DNA of 64,000 bases from CAZUSO01 sp964622775 (GCA_964622775.1 CAZUSO010000004.1:10877-74876); one strand, 5' to 3'. Shown: positions 35,351-45,892, counted from the first letter of the stretch. Notes: generated by a model not told the origin, from the letters alone. Numbers and translations are program-made.

Positions 35351-35358
35351 TATCTTTG
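35351..35358 (+). promoter_or_regulatory. Promoter -7 box (TATCTTTG) of ribD
   Basis: Exact TAnnTTTG match, 42 bases before the ATG at 35400. Confidence 0.55.
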
Positions 35359-35399
35359 TTTTCTATGAACATCCCCGGATGCTCCATATTTTTATTTTC

Positions 35400-36434
35400 A
35401 TGAGTCACCATACTGCATATATGCTTCGTTGCCTGGAGCTGGCCAGAAAGGGCGCCGGCCGGGTCGCACCTAATCCGATGGTGGGTGCCGTGCTGGTGCA
35501 TCGGGGTAATATCATCGCTGAAGGATGGCACCGGCAATATGGCGGCCCGCATGCAGAGGCGGACTGCCTGCAATCGGTTCGGCCGGAACACCAGGCGCTG
35601 ATCCCGGAAAGCACGCTGTACGTAAATCTCGAACCCTGTGCGCATCAGGGCAAGACACCGCCCTGCGCCGACCTGATTATCCGGCACCGGATTTCCCAGG
35701 TAGTTATCGGCTGTGTGGACACTTTCAGTAAGGTTTCGGGAAAAGGAATTGAAAAATTGCGTGCAGCCGGAATTGCTGTAGAGTTAGGTATAGAAGAAGA
35801 AGCCTGCCGCAGTTTGAACCGTCGTTTCTTCACATTTCATGAAAAGCAAAGACCTTATGTCTTGTTGAAATGGGCGCAAAGCGCCGATGGCTTTATAGCG
35901 CCGGAAGGCGAACAACGCCAGATGCTGTCGAATGCTTTTTCGCAACGCTTAGTGCATAAAATCCGCAGCGAGGAAGCGGCAATCCTGGTGGGCTATAAAA
36001 CGGCGCTTATCGACAATCCGCAATTGAATAGCCGGCTTTGGCCGGGAGCTTCACCACTGCGTATCGTAGTGGACAAAAACCTGGAATTGCCAGCGAATCT
36101 ACAGCTATTCACAGACGGACAGCCGACCCTGATCCTGAATGGACGAAAGGAAGAAAAGGCTGCGCAGGTGCACTGGCGAAAAATCAGCAGTAATAACATG
36201 GCCGCATCCATCCTGCAGGTGCTGCATGAAGAGTGCATTATGTCCGTGCTGATAGAAGGCGGCAGTAAAACGCTGAGCCTGTTCCTGGATTCGGGCTTAT
36301 GGGATGAAGCTTTTGTGATAGATGCGCCCGGCACTTTACAGCGCGGCCTCAGAGCACCCGGCCTGAAAGACGCCTTTCTACAGGAGCAATTTGAATTAGA
36401 TACCGACCGCGTTTCGGTCTTTTATCATGCCTGA
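35400..36434 (+). CDS. ribD: Riboflavin biosynthesis deaminase/reductase RibD
   Basis: A 344-residue bifunctional enzyme. The deaminase domain has the zinc site in GGPHAEADCLQS near residue 50 and EPCAHQGKTPPCAD near 77. The C-terminal reductase domain begins LLKWAQSADGFIAP near 158 and contains SVLIEGGSKTLSLFL. It carries out the second and third steps of riboflavin synthesis. No FMN riboswitch is visible upstream; other rib genes are elsewhere. Confidence 0.94.
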   Translation: MSHHTAYMLRCLELARKGAGRVAPNPMVGAVLVHRGNIIAEGWHRQYGGPHAEADCLQSVRPEHQALIPESTLYVNLEPCAHQGKTPPCADLIIRHRISQVVIGCVDTFSKVSGKGIEKLRAAGIAVELGIEEEACRSLNRRFFTFHEKQRPYVLLKWAQSADGFIAPEGEQRQMLSNAFSQRLVHKIRSEEAAILVGYKTALIDNPQLNSRLWPGASPLRIVVDKNLELPANLQLFTDGQPTLILNGRKEEKAAQVHWRKISSNNMAASILQVLHEECIMSVLIEGGSKTLSLFLDSGLWDEAFVIDAPGTLQRGLRAPGLKDAFLQEQFELDTDRVSVFYHA

Positions 36435-36455
36435 TAATTGAATGCGTATTTTTCT

Positions 36456-37058
36456 ATGGAAAAGGAATTAACTTATAAAACTATCAGCCGGCAATCGGAA
36501 AGTCTTTTCAAAGACCGGGGGAGTAAGTTTTTAGGCTTTGCCTTTCCACTGCATGATTTAACCGAAATGAAAAACTACCTGCAGCAATCCAAAGCGGCTC
36601 ATCCCAAAGCGGTGCATCATTGCTATGCTTATCGTATGGGTACGGACGGCATCCGGTTTCGTTCGAATGATGATGGCGAGCCTTCGGGAAGTGCCGGCAA
36701 ACCAATACTCGGGCAGATTGACCGTTTCGGAATTACCGATGTGCTGATTATCGTAGTGCGTTATTTCGGTGGTGTCCTGCTGGGTGTGCCTGGGCTAATC
36801 AATGCGTATAAGACCGCGGCATCCGGGGCCTTAGAAAGCAATGAAGTTATTGAAAAAAACATTCTGCATGTCCTGCATCTGGAGTTTGATTATTCCATAA
36901 TGAATGAGGTGATGCAGGTGCTAAAACAATATCAGGCTAATGTGATCCGGCAGGAACTTCAGTTGTTTTGCAGCATTGATGCACGCATCCCGCTTGCGCA
37001 GTATGATGCCTGCTATCAACGGCTGAAAGCTATATACCGTCTCGAAATCCGGGAATGA
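36456..37058 (+). CDS. YigZ/IMPACT family protein
   Basis: A 200-residue protein starting MEKELTYKTISRQSE. The UPF0029 N-terminal domain has KDRGSKFLGFAFPL near residue 22, AYRMGTDGIRFRSNDDGEPS near 58 and GSAGKPILGQIDR. The C-terminal ferredoxin-like domain follows. The family is conserved but of uncertain biochemical role (linked to translation control). It directly follows ribD by 21 bases. Confidence 0.9.
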   Translation: MEKELTYKTISRQSESLFKDRGSKFLGFAFPLHDLTEMKNYLQQSKAAHPKAVHHCYAYRMGTDGIRFRSNDDGEPSGSAGKPILGQIDRFGITDVLIIVVRYFGGVLLGVPGLINAYKTAASGALESNEVIEKNILHVLHLEFDYSIMNEVMQVLKQYQANVIRQELQLFCSIDARIPLAQYDACYQRLKAIYRLEIRE

Positions 37059-37077
37059 CAATATCTCTGCTCCGGGT

Positions 37078-40000
37078 TTATTCGGTAATAATAATGATTC
37101 CTGCGCCATGATAAGAATGATACATGCCGTTATACATCGCATCCGCCTGAACAGGACCTGACTTATATGTTCCCGGAGAAACTGCTCGTACCATATAATA
37201 AAAAGTCTTCACTCCCGACCCGACACTGGTAAACAGGTTGAGCCGGTCGTCCCGAACATCCAGGTAGTCCGGCTCGTCCCGGTCTTTGATGCCTGTAACC
37301 CATTTTAGGTTGGGCATGTCGTTCAATCGGGTATTCTCTATTTCCAGTCCGGCAGGAAGCATATCCGTGATGACCACGTTGTCAATAACGCTGCGGTATT
37401 CGCCCTGGATGGAAATTTTCACTACAATCAAATCGTTTTGTTTGAAGGTATTGTTCGTGATAAGCTGTCCGGAACGGGTATAATAGCTCCGGCGCACTTT
37501 CAGGTATTTATCTTCCTCCTTAATGGTTCCGTCGCGGCTGATACCGGAAATTTCCCGGAAATAATAATAAGTGCCTTTACCGCTTACTTTAATTTGCACC
37601 GGTTGATTGCCCAGGCCTTTTAAGTCAATCTGTACGGGGCTGCCCTTTGTAGTGGCGATTGTTTTTCCATTGGCAGTAACCTGCGCTTCTCCTTGCATAC
37701 CGGTACTCCTGCGGGCAATTTTTCCTAAGGCCAGTATGGAAAAGACGGTTTCCTGGGTATTGAGATACGGGCTGGTATGCAGCACCTCTGAAAGTTGCCG
37801 GGCCAATTCCGCAACCTGGGGATCCTGAGGATTAATGTCTAATAAGGCGTTCAGTGCAATGGCGCGGTCGCGGGTATAGGAAGCAAAGCTTCCGCCAAAC
37901 TGACTTTCCGATTGCTCTCCGCGGAATGCGGGCGGCAACACCTGTCTGGCCATATCCTGTTGCCCGCTGACGGCATAAGCTGCCGCTAATAAATATTTAC
38001 TGTCTAAGCTCAGCATATCTTTATTGCCTTTGTAAAAATTCATCAGGCTCTGCTGTGGCTGACGAGCCAGCGCCAATACATACAGGGAATAAGGCACTTC
38101 CCGCGCCGCGATTGTCTTCCGCTGGTCGCCGTTAAAATAATAAGCAACAACCTCCTTTTTCTTCAGCCTGAATTTCAGATAACCCAGCAAACGGCTGAGC
38201 ATCGCATCATTGACATCAAAACCTGCGCGTTCCGCTTCAATCAGGAAATGCGCTGCAAACACGCTTCCCCACCAGCTTTCATAATCTCCGCCGGGCCAGT
38301 AGCTCAATGCGCCGTTCGGAAGTTGCATTGCCTGAAGTTTCAGTATAGCCTGTTGTACATTATAGTTGGGATTGGGATCCTTGTTCTCTTTCCCGTAAAG
38401 CGTACGCACCAAATCGCCATAATACAATTGCGGGAACGCCGAAGCGGTGGTTTGCTCCACACAGCCATAAGGGTAATGTATCAGATAGGCAAGATTCTTG
38501 CTGAATGAGGTTAAAGGGGAATTAGACACAACCAGATTTCCGGAAAAAGTAGCGGGAATGAAATTATGGCTGAGTGGCAATTGAAAACTGTTTCCTGCAT
38601 CAACTGTTCCGGATATTGTGGACTTTTGAAGTGAAGCAGGAGGGCGCACGACAATCTCCGTTTCATTTTGGAATGTTTCACCCAGCGCTTTTACCGCCAC
38701 CGTTACCTTGCCGCTTCCCATGTCGTTGGCGGCTGCCACATGAAATACCACACGGGCTTCACTATTGGGTTTTATGGTCACAGTTTGCACCTGCGTACCC
38801 GGTATGGTGACAGCACCCTGCGTTTGTACACTAACCTGAGCCGTTGCTTCTTTGCCCGTTATGTTACTGAGCGTTACCGGCATTAAAGCCTGGTCGCCCG
38901 GACTAAAGAATCGTGGCAATGCCGTGCTGATAACAATAGGGTCAGCAACCTTCATGTGGTTATCGAAACTGCCGAATGCCTGGTCTTTATAGGCAACGGC
39001 CATTATCCGGATATCGCCGGAAAACTGCGGCACGTCAATAGCGTATTCAAGGTGTCCGCGCCCGTCAGCCTGCAAAATTCCGCTCCAGAAAGAAACATTT
39101 TTTACCCGGTTTACAAACAGCGGATTTACCCTGCCGGCCAGCTCATCTGCACCGCCGTCGCCACCTGTACTGGAGGAAGTGATTTTATATTCCGGCAGCA
39201 ATAATGGGTAAATATTAAAATTACCTACCGCCAATGCTACCTTTTGATAAAAATACAAATAAGGGTTCGGGGTCTTATAATTTTTCACCTGCAAAATACC
39301 TTCATCCACGGCAGCAATCGTTACATAAGCATGAGGTGCCGTTTTTACAGAAATTGTTTGCAGGGTTTTTGAACGCGACTGCTCAGACACCGACACCGAA
39401 ACCGGCAGCTTGTTTTGTTTTGCTTCCACTTTCAGGTTTTTATATCCTTGCGCTACGGTTAAGGGCATATCGCTGCCATCCATTGGCCGGAATAGGGTAG
39501 CCGCAATATAGACATTGGGCAGGTAAGCATCCGTAGCCTTCAGTTTCAAAGATGCCGATTTGTTGCTGGTGTTCACAAAATAATATTCAATTATCTTATC
39601 CCGTTCCACGCTCACTAACATCCGACCTTCAAAAGGTGTGGTGAACAACAGGTTGACCGCCTCGCCGGGTGCATAGCTTTCCTTGTCCGCCTTTATCGTT
39701 ACATTACCTTCATTGTTTACTTCAAATGAAGAATATTGTGTGTCGCCATATCCGTAAGCATAAAACGACTGCTCCACATAAGAGCTGCTGCCGGGTCGGG
39801 ATACCCTGACTGCGTATTCCCCACTCAATTCAGGCGTGAAGCTGAACCGGGTATTATTGCCCTGAATATTGAGGGTTTGACGGCTGACTTCTTTTTCTAC
39901 CCATTTGGAAACGTATTTATAGCGGCTTCCGGTTTGTTGAATCACATTTTGCCATTCTTTCCGTACAACAACTACAGTAGCAGGTTGTCCCTGTGTCGCG

Positions 40001-42504
40001 CCGTTTTTATCCACTGCCACTAAATTGACATGCACCGGCTTCCTGGTTCCTACATAATCGCTGAACGGCCTGATACCGAAGAATACCGGCTGGGAATACA
40101 CTTCAAAATTCACATAGCGGTGAACGGGCCGCCCGGTTTCATCAAATACCGTAGTATGGATATTGCCCCTCAGCAACCCCGTTTCAGCCAGTTTGGAATC
40201 CAATGCTATGGCTTCATTGGCCATTCCACGCTCATCAGTTGTTCCGCTGCGGAATACTGTGGAGTAATAAAAGTCTTTTACGACTGCAAAATTATAATCA
40301 GCAAATCCTTTAGGTCTAAACACGCTTTTATCGAGATTCAGTTCCCATTCGTAATTCCGGTTGGCGGCAGGCGTACCGAATAGATTGTCCGCTTTAAGGG
40401 AAGTCACTACGGTTTCGCCCGCTTCGTACGTTTCCTTATCCAGTTTGGATTCCACTTTAATCCGGTCGGGCATAAAATCTTCAATGCTGAAATTGTAGGT
40501 GTTAAGGAGTACATCGTTCCCGCTAAAAGCCTGCAATACATAAGTCCCGGTAATAGCAGAAGCCGGAATGTCAAACAGCGTTTCCGTGCTGCCTTGCTCA
40601 TTCAGGATTTTTTTCCGGGTAGCGAACTCTTTCCCGTTTGGCATCAGGAGCTTCAGTTTTACGGGCATCTCCCCGGGTGGCATCCATGATTCATCCCGCA
40701 CTACCAGGCTCGTATGAATCGTTTCGCCCGAACGGTAAAGATTACGCTCGGCATAAATCCAGGCATTAAGACCCGTGGGGTTTACGTTACGTCCGCCGAT
40801 ATCAAAGCGGGACGTCTCGATGCGGCTCTCATTGAACGTGATGAAGCTGTAATCGTCACCGGCTTTTGCAGTCACCATTCCGATATGAAAACCCGGCGCT
40901 TTTTCCTGAATATTATCGAAAACGGCTACACCATTCCGGTCGGTCTCCATGGTATGAACAGCCTGATTGGTCGTGGATACAAATGTGATCCTTGCATTGC
41001 TGACAGGGCTTGCATTCCGAATGGAATTAGCAAATACATACAGCTTGTCCTGTTCCTCCTTTATGATCAGCCCGATGTCGGAAAGCGAAAGTATCTTGCT
41101 TTGCTGTAGCCATTTCTGGCTTGTTGACTCAATGGTGATTACATATACGCCATCGTAACCCCGAAGCCGGTCTGCAAAATCAAGATGGAGTAAATGCGCC
41201 TGATTGTTTTTGGGTAATTTTTCTACCTGATATTTCTGCTGAAAAACGGTATCACCAATATCATGGGTATTGTAGTACTCATAATAGTTGTAATTATCAT
41301 CGTCATAATCGTATCCCCAACTGTTACCTCGTTTGAAAAGCTGCATCATATTATTTTCATACACCTTCACAACAGTCACCTCTACTTCGGGAATCTGTAC
41401 AATCTGTAACGCAAGATTACGAAAGCCCTTTGTGGAAAGATACATGCCTTTGCTGTTTACAAACCCGATAGCGGGCTCCGGTTCTCCGAATGATGCCATC
41501 GTAACCGCATCATCCCGGAGCTTTCCGCCGTACAGTCCGGTAATCTCTTTGCTGAGCGTAATATTATACGCTATTTTAGGATCGAAATTATTGCTGGAAA
41601 TGATCAATCCTGCATCTGTGGCTTCCACATCAAAAGTAACTGCCGGTTCTATGCTGATGAGCTGAAGCAGTCCTTTCTCCTCCACAGGCTGAGACAATGC
41701 AATATTTACTATGCCCTGCACCCCGTCATGCTGCGCATTCGTATTGGTGACGGCGAGCGTATAGCGGGAGGCTATGGGTGTAGTAAAAGTGGTGTCATTT
41801 TTGGAAGAAGATTTGCTGCCTGCAATGGGAATGCCTTTATCTAAACTTACCTTCAAATCAACAGTTTGATCTTTATCGCTTACCGGGATAAATTGCACGG
41901 AAACATTTTTCCCGATACCGCTATTAACCGGCCGGAAACTTACAGACTGCCCGTTGGCCTGAAGTTTCAGCTTGGAAGCAGCCTGCGTTACATCGGTTTC
42001 ATAATTAAAAAGCAAGTCCAATTGCGTTACAACGCCGGCTGCTTCCATATCCCGCGTCCATCGCGTTTGTGCGTCGGTAACCCGTAAAGGCGCAGTATGA
42101 AAAGAAAATGTGCGCTCCTTGCTAAGTGTGTAATTTTTCTTTTTCACCCTATCCAGCAGGCGCGGGCTAAGCGTTGCTTTATATTCCTTCGCAGGCTGAA
42201 ATCCTTTCTGGGGTGAAAATACCAGTTCGCTTGAGCTGCTCCAGCGAAAGGATCCGGCTATCCTGGGTTCAAATTCAATATAAGTCGTACTGTCCCAGTT
42301 GTTGAGCAGGCTGTCCGGATAAATATCCTTATTGAATTGAAAAACCAGGTTCTGCTGTGCAGCGACCTCCCCTTTACAATTAGTGTTGAGCAATTTCACC
42401 TCATTTCGGTTGCCGCAGGAAGCCGTAAAAAGCAGTACACATACGATTAATGACCGGAATATACCCGGCAGTCTACACCGGAATTTATTAGGAAGTGAAG
42501 GCAT
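37078..42504 (-). CDS. Alpha-2-macroglobulin family lipoprotein
   Basis: A 1808-residue lipoprotein (VCVLLFTASCGNRNE, lipobox TASC). Its size and domain run fit bacterial alpha-2-macroglobulins: repeated MG beta-sandwich domains, the MG3-like NRNYEWELNLDKSVF region, ARNLYRSGETIHTSLVVRDE, a bait-like region, and the thioester domain with YGCVEQTTASAF at about residue 1345 (CxEQ intact). After this come LSYWPGGDYESWWGSVFAAH and a C-terminal DMLPAGLEIENTR domain. Such proteins trap foreign proteases in the periplasm. They are often encoded beside penicillin-binding protein 1C; here the neighbours are yigZ and purL. Confidence 0.93.
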   Translation of the reverse strand: MPSLPNKFRCRLPGIFRSLIVCVLLFTASCGNRNEVKLLNTNCKGEVAAQQNLVFQFNKDIYPDSLLNNWDSTTYIEFEPRIAGSFRWSSSSELVFSPQKGFQPAKEYKATLSPRLLDRVKKKNYTLSKERTFSFHTAPLRVTDAQTRWTRDMEAAGVVTQLDLLFNYETDVTQAASKLKLQANGQSVSFRPVNSGIGKNVSVQFIPVSDKDQTVDLKVSLDKGIPIAGSKSSSKNDTTFTTPIASRYTLAVTNTNAQHDGVQGIVNIALSQPVEEKGLLQLISIEPAVTFDVEATDAGLIISSNNFDPKIAYNITLSKEITGLYGGKLRDDAVTMASFGEPEPAIGFVNSKGMYLSTKGFRNLALQIVQIPEVEVTVVKVYENNMMQLFKRGNSWGYDYDDDNYNYYEYYNTHDIGDTVFQQKYQVEKLPKNNQAHLLHLDFADRLRGYDGVYVITIESTSQKWLQQSKILSLSDIGLIIKEEQDKLYVFANSIRNASPVSNARITFVSTTNQAVHTMETDRNGVAVFDNIQEKAPGFHIGMVTAKAGDDYSFITFNESRIETSRFDIGGRNVNPTGLNAWIYAERNLYRSGETIHTSLVVRDESWMPPGEMPVKLKLLMPNGKEFATRKKILNEQGSTETLFDIPASAITGTYVLQAFSGNDVLLNTYNFSIEDFMPDRIKVESKLDKETYEAGETVVTSLKADNLFGTPAANRNYEWELNLDKSVFRPKGFADYNFAVVKDFYYSTVFRSGTTDERGMANEAIALDSKLAETGLLRGNIHTTVFDETGRPVHRYVNFEVYSQPVFFGIRPFSDYVGTRKPVHVNLVAVDKNGATQGQPATVVVVRKEWQNVIQQTGSRYKYVSKWVEKEVSRQTLNIQGNNTRFSFTPELSGEYAVRVSRPGSSSYVEQSFYAYGYGDTQYSSFEVNNEGNVTIKADKESYAPGEAVNLLFTTPFEGRMLVSVERDKIIEYYFVNTSNKSASLKLKATDAYLPNVYIAATLFRPMDGSDMPLTVAQGYKNLKVEAKQNKLPVSVSVSEQSRSKTLQTISVKTAPHAYVTIAAVDEGILQVKNYKTPNPYLYFYQKVALAVGNFNIYPLLLPEYKITSSSTGGDGGADELAGRVNPLFVNRVKNVSFWSGILQADGRGHLEYAIDVPQFSGDIRIMAVAYKDQAFGSFDNHMKVADPIVISTALPRFFSPGDQALMPVTLSNITGKEATAQVSVQTQGAVTIPGTQVQTVTIKPNSEARVVFHVAAANDMGSGKVTVAVKALGETFQNETEIVVRPPASLQKSTISGTVDAGNSFQLPLSHNFIPATFSGNLVVSNSPLTSFSKNLAYLIHYPYGCVEQTTASAFPQLYYGDLVRTLYGKENKDPNPNYNVQQAILKLQAMQLPNGALSYWPGGDYESWWGSVFAAHFLIEAERAGFDVNDAMLSRLLGYLKFRLKKKEVVAYYFNGDQRKTIAAREVPYSLYVLALARQPQQSLMNFYKGNKDMLSLDSKYLLAAAYAVSGQQDMARQVLPPAFRGEQSESQFGGSFASYTRDRAIALNALLDINPQDPQVAELARQLSEVLHTSPYLNTQETVFSILALGKIARRSTGMQGEAQVTANGKTIATTKGSPVQIDLKGLGNQPVQIKVSGKGTYYYFREISGISRDGTIKEEDKYLKVRRSYYTRSGQLITNNTFKQNDLIVVKISIQGEYRSVIDNVVITDMLPAGLEIENTRLNDMPNLKWVTGIKDRDEPDYLDVRDDRLNLFTSVGSGVKTFYYMVRAVSPGTYKSGPVQADAMYNGMYHSYHGAGIIIITE

Positions 42505-42541
42505 CAGAAAAAGTTTTTTCGGGAAAATGATTATGCTGCTT

Positions 42542-42549
42542 CAAATATA
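42542..42549 (-). promoter_or_regulatory. Promoter -7 box (TATATTTG) of the alpha-2-macroglobulin gene
   Basis: Exact TAnnTTTG on the minus strand, 37 bases before the ATG at 42504. The next 300 bases toward purL hold no other clear feature. Confidence 0.5.
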
Positions 42550-42855
42550 TTGAAAACGGATAAATAAAACCAGACATTCCAGGAAAAACGCAGGGAAATG
42601 CTTTTATGCAGGTTAGTCCCGGATGAACTCCCGGGACGTAAATATCTACAGCTCCGGGTGCAACCAGGGGTTGAAAAACGGGTATTATTCTTGTTTTGGC
42701 ATGTGGTCTTGTTGCGGAGCAAAATAAAAACCAGGACAAAACACAGGTGGAAGTCTAAAAGCGTTTTCCCTGCCGGATGTTTCGCTGATATTTCTTGCAG
42801 GATCCGGCCGAGCATTATAAAATGATTCAGATTTCCGATTGTTCCCGGTCTGTCC

Positions 42856-42863
42856 TAAATTTG
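42856..42863 (+). promoter_or_regulatory. Promoter -7 box (TAAATTTG) of purL
   Basis: Exact TAnnTTTG, 36 bases before the ATG at 42900 and inside the longer open frame, which is therefore not the true start. Confidence 0.55.
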
Positions 42864-42899
42864 CGTTTTCTTAATCAGCTTTTTATTCCCGAAAAAAAT

Positions 42900-45107
42900 A
42901 TGGAAGCAACACTGGAACAAGCCAAACAATTAGGTTTATTAGAAAGTGAGTTCGAGCAAATCAAACAGGTTTTAGGGCGTACGCCTAATTTTAATGAAAC
43001 GGCGATCTACTCGGTGATGTGGAGCGAACATTGCAGCTATAAAAATTCTATCAAATACCTGAAAAAGCTACCCCGCGAAGGCAGCAGATTATTGGTAAAG
43101 GCTGGCGAGGAAAACGCCGGTCTGGTAGATATTGGTGACGGACTTGCGGTAGTGTTTAAGATCGAATCGCACAACCACCCTTCCGCTATTGAACCGTTCC
43201 AGGGAGCGGCTACCGGTGTAGGCGGTATTCACCGCGATATCTTTACGATGGGGGCACGTCCCATTGCTGCGCTCAATTCTTTACGGTTCGGGAATCTGTC
43301 CAGCGCCAAAACCAGGCACTTGGTGAAAGGCGTGGTGAAAGGAATCGGGCATTACGGCAACTGCTTCGGCGTGCCGACCGTTGGAGGTGAAATTTATTTT
43401 GAAGATTGCTATCAAACCAATCCGCTCGTCAATGCCATGAGCGTGGGCATTGTGCAGGTAGGGCAAACATTTTCCGCTACTTCTTTCGGCGAAGGAAATC
43501 CGGTATTTATTGTGGGCGCAGCTACCGGGAAAGACGGTATCGGTGGGGCTTCCTTTGCTTCTGCGGACATCTCGGAGGATAGTGCGGAACAATTGCCGGC
43601 CGTTCAGGTAGGCGATCCTTTCGAGGAAAAGAAATTGCTGGAAGCCTGCATGGAATTAGTTGGAAAAGATATGATTGTCGGGATGCAGGATATGGGCGCT
43701 GCGGGCATCAGCTGTTCCACCTCCGAAATGAGCGCGAAGGGCGAGCATGGGATGAATATTAACCTGGATAAGGTACCGACCCGCCAGGAAAACATGAAGG
43801 CCTGGGAAATGTTATTGAGCGAAAGCCAGGAGCGTATGCTGATCGTGGTAAAAAAAGGATTTGAAAAAGATGTGGAAGCCCTCTTTGAAAAATGGGATAT
43901 TCATTGCGAGCAAATCGGGGAGGTAACTACTGACCCACGTTTAAAATATTATCTCAACGGCGAGCTGCAGGCCGATTTACCGGCAGAAAGCTTAGTGCTT
44001 GGCGGCGGTGCGCCGGTATATGAACGGGAATTTAAGGAACCGGCTTACTTAGCCAACACATATCAGTTTGATCCCGCTTCCATCCTTATTCCGGACGGAA
44101 TTCAGTTGAAAGTATTTGCAGAGCAACTGGCGCAATTGCCCAATATCGCATCCAAACGCTGGGTTTATGAGCAATACGACTCTATGGTTGGCACGGCTAA
44201 TGTAAGCACGAATGCGCCATCCGATGCGGCTATTGTCCGTATTCACGGTTCCGGAAAAGCCCTGGCTATAACGGTAGATTGCAACAGCCGTTATGTGTAT
44301 CTGAACCCATACATCGGCGGTATGATTGTCGTCAGCGAGGCTGCCCGTAATATCGTTTGCAGCGGTGGGCAGCCGGTGGCTATTACCAATTGCCTCAATT
44401 TTGGCAATCCTTATAATCCGGAGGTATATTACCAGTTTGTGCATGCCCTGCGCGGCATGAGCGATGCCTGCCTGAAGTTTGATACTCCGGTTACGGGAGG
44501 CAATGTCAGCTTTTACAACCAAAGTGAAGACGGGCCTGTTTATCCTACGCCGACCATTGGCATGGTGGGTGTGCTGGACGATATCGGCCAGGCGATGACT
44601 TTAGACTTCAAATCACCGGGCGATGTGATCTATATGCTTGGTACCTGCCGGGATGATATCAACGGCTCGGAATACCTGTTCAAATTGAATGGAGTGGAGT
44701 TTAGTCCTGCGCCCCATTTCGATTTAGAGGAGGAGTTTGCGTTACAACAAATGGTAGCCGCATTGATTCAGTCCGGGATTATCCGTTCTGCACATGATCT
44801 CTCCGAAGGCGGTCTGTTTATCGCCTTATTAGAAAGCGCTATGGTGCGCAATCTGGGCTTCGATATTAATCCATCCTGCGCTATCCGCCCGGATGCCTGC
44901 CTGTTTGGCGAAGCACAAAGCCGGGTTGTGGTAAGCGTGACCCCGGATAAAGCCGGGGCGTTTGAGCGCATGTTGGACGGTTTCCCTGCTTTGAAACTCG
45001 GAACGGTAACTACCGGCGATCTGCGTGTATTCACTCAGGACTGGGGCGCCGTAGCTGCCTGGAAAACGAAGTATGATACCGCCATTGAACGGGAGCTGGC
45101 AGGATGA
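42900..45107 (+). CDS. purL: Phosphoribosylformylglycinamidine synthase subunit PurL
   Basis: A 735-residue small-type PurL, starting MEATLEQAKQLGLLESEF. Seen: WSEHCSYKNSIKYLKKLP near residue 40, the metal/ATP site FKIESHNHPSAIEPFQGAAT near 86, GVGGIHRDIFTMGARPIA, GGASFASADISEDSAEQLP, and the second half DLSEGGLFIALLESAM near 655. It converts FGAR to FGAM with ATP and ammonia from PurQ (with PurS). purQ and purS are not adjacent. Confidence 0.96.
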   Translation: MEATLEQAKQLGLLESEFEQIKQVLGRTPNFNETAIYSVMWSEHCSYKNSIKYLKKLPREGSRLLVKAGEENAGLVDIGDGLAVVFKIESHNHPSAIEPFQGAATGVGGIHRDIFTMGARPIAALNSLRFGNLSSAKTRHLVKGVVKGIGHYGNCFGVPTVGGEIYFEDCYQTNPLVNAMSVGIVQVGQTFSATSFGEGNPVFIVGAATGKDGIGGASFASADISEDSAEQLPAVQVGDPFEEKKLLEACMELVGKDMIVGMQDMGAAGISCSTSEMSAKGEHGMNINLDKVPTRQENMKAWEMLLSESQERMLIVVKKGFEKDVEALFEKWDIHCEQIGEVTTDPRLKYYLNGELQADLPAESLVLGGGAPVYEREFKEPAYLANTYQFDPASILIPDGIQLKVFAEQLAQLPNIASKRWVYEQYDSMVGTANVSTNAPSDAAIVRIHGSGKALAITVDCNSRYVYLNPYIGGMIVVSEAARNIVCSGGQPVAITNCLNFGNPYNPEVYYQFVHALRGMSDACLKFDTPVTGGNVSFYNQSEDGPVYPTPTIGMVGVLDDIGQAMTLDFKSPGDVIYMLGTCRDDINGSEYLFKLNGVEFSPAPHFDLEEEFALQQMVAALIQSGIIRSAHDLSEGGLFIALLESAMVRNLGFDINPSCAIRPDACLFGEAQSRVVVSVTPDKAGAFERMLDGFPALKLGTVTTGDLRVFTQDWGAVAAWKTKYDTAIERELAG

Positions 45108-45375
45108 GTAATTGGAAGTTGGAAATTTGAAATTGAATTTGATAAATGGCACCGTACGAGCAAGGGAATTAATTTAGCTAACAGCAACCAACGAATAGCG
45201 TTCCGCTTTTCAATCTCTAACAATCTTATTCAATCCCAATCAATCTCTTCCAATCAACTCCTGCCGGCATAGCGCCAATTTGAGATATGCCTTTGGAATA
45301 TATCTATGTATCTGTAAACCTATAAAAAAGTAATTGGAGATATGCTAAAAAACCATACCTTAGTGAAAATTTTTA
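45108..45375. other. Intergenic region after purL
   Basis: AT-rich and partly repetitive (repeated CAATC words near 45206-45256). No gene, RNA or terminator recognised. Confidence 0.4.
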
Positions 45376-45470
45376 TTCGGTTAAACACATATTATGAACC
45401 GAACAGGGCGGCACAAATCGCAGGACGGCGTAGCATGAAAATGATGTCATCAAGTGAATTCCGCCTGTTC
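45376..45470. repeat. Two inverted repeats in the leader of the small secreted protein gene
   Basis: TTCGGTT (45376-45382) pairs with AACCGAA (45397-45403). GAACAGGGCGG (45401-45411) pairs, with one bulge, with CCGCCTGTTC (45461-45470), followed by eight A. They share bases, so they would exclude each other as RNA structures. Confidence 0.45.
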
Positions 45471-45490
45471 AAAAAAAACAACAATTCCAA

Positions 45491-45892
45491 ATGAAACTGA
45501 AAGTATTACTCATGAGCGCAATGATATTTGGTTGGGCAGGTTTTACCGGCTCTGCTTACGCTCAGGACGCATCTGCGGCCAAAACATCCCCCATTTCAAA
45601 GGTAACAAAAGCCGATTTTTCTGCTGCTATAAGCGCATTTGAAAAGGCAGGGGTTAACCAGACAAATTTTGCAGAATTAAATAACATGATGACGCAGTTG
45701 CTGAGCAATGGCAAGCAAGCTTATTCCCGTGCCCAGGAAGCGGGAAATGATGAAGCGACTGTGAAAGTATTTAATGAATTCCGCCATCAGGAAGCAATCT
45801 ATTCCGGTATCCGGAAGGCCTTGTTCGAAAGCGAACCTATTGATGCGAAAGTAGTGATCAGCCAGTTGGATGCTTTTGCGGAAACGCTGTAA
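45491..45892 (+). CDS. Small secreted protein, unknown function
   Basis: A 133-residue protein with a Sec signal (VLLMSAMIFGWAGFTGSAYA then Q, about 24 residues). The mature part is helical and polar (FSAAISAFEKAGVNQTNFAE, EFRHQEAIYSGIRKALFE) with no cysteines. I do not recognise a family. It is a single-gene unit closed by a strong terminator, with inverted repeats in its leader. Confidence 0.65.
   Translation: MKLKVLLMSAMIFGWAGFTGSAYAQDASAAKTSPISKVTKADFSAAISAFEKAGVNQTNFAELNNMMTQLLSNGKQAYSRAQEAGNDEATVKVFNEFRHQEAIYSGIRKALFESEPIDAKVVISQLDAFAETL

Noticed and set aside
42505..42855. Several overlapping frames between the alpha-2-macroglobulin gene and purL.
   Set aside because: All are short, rich in rare residues and lack any domain; the stretch is best read as two promoter regions.
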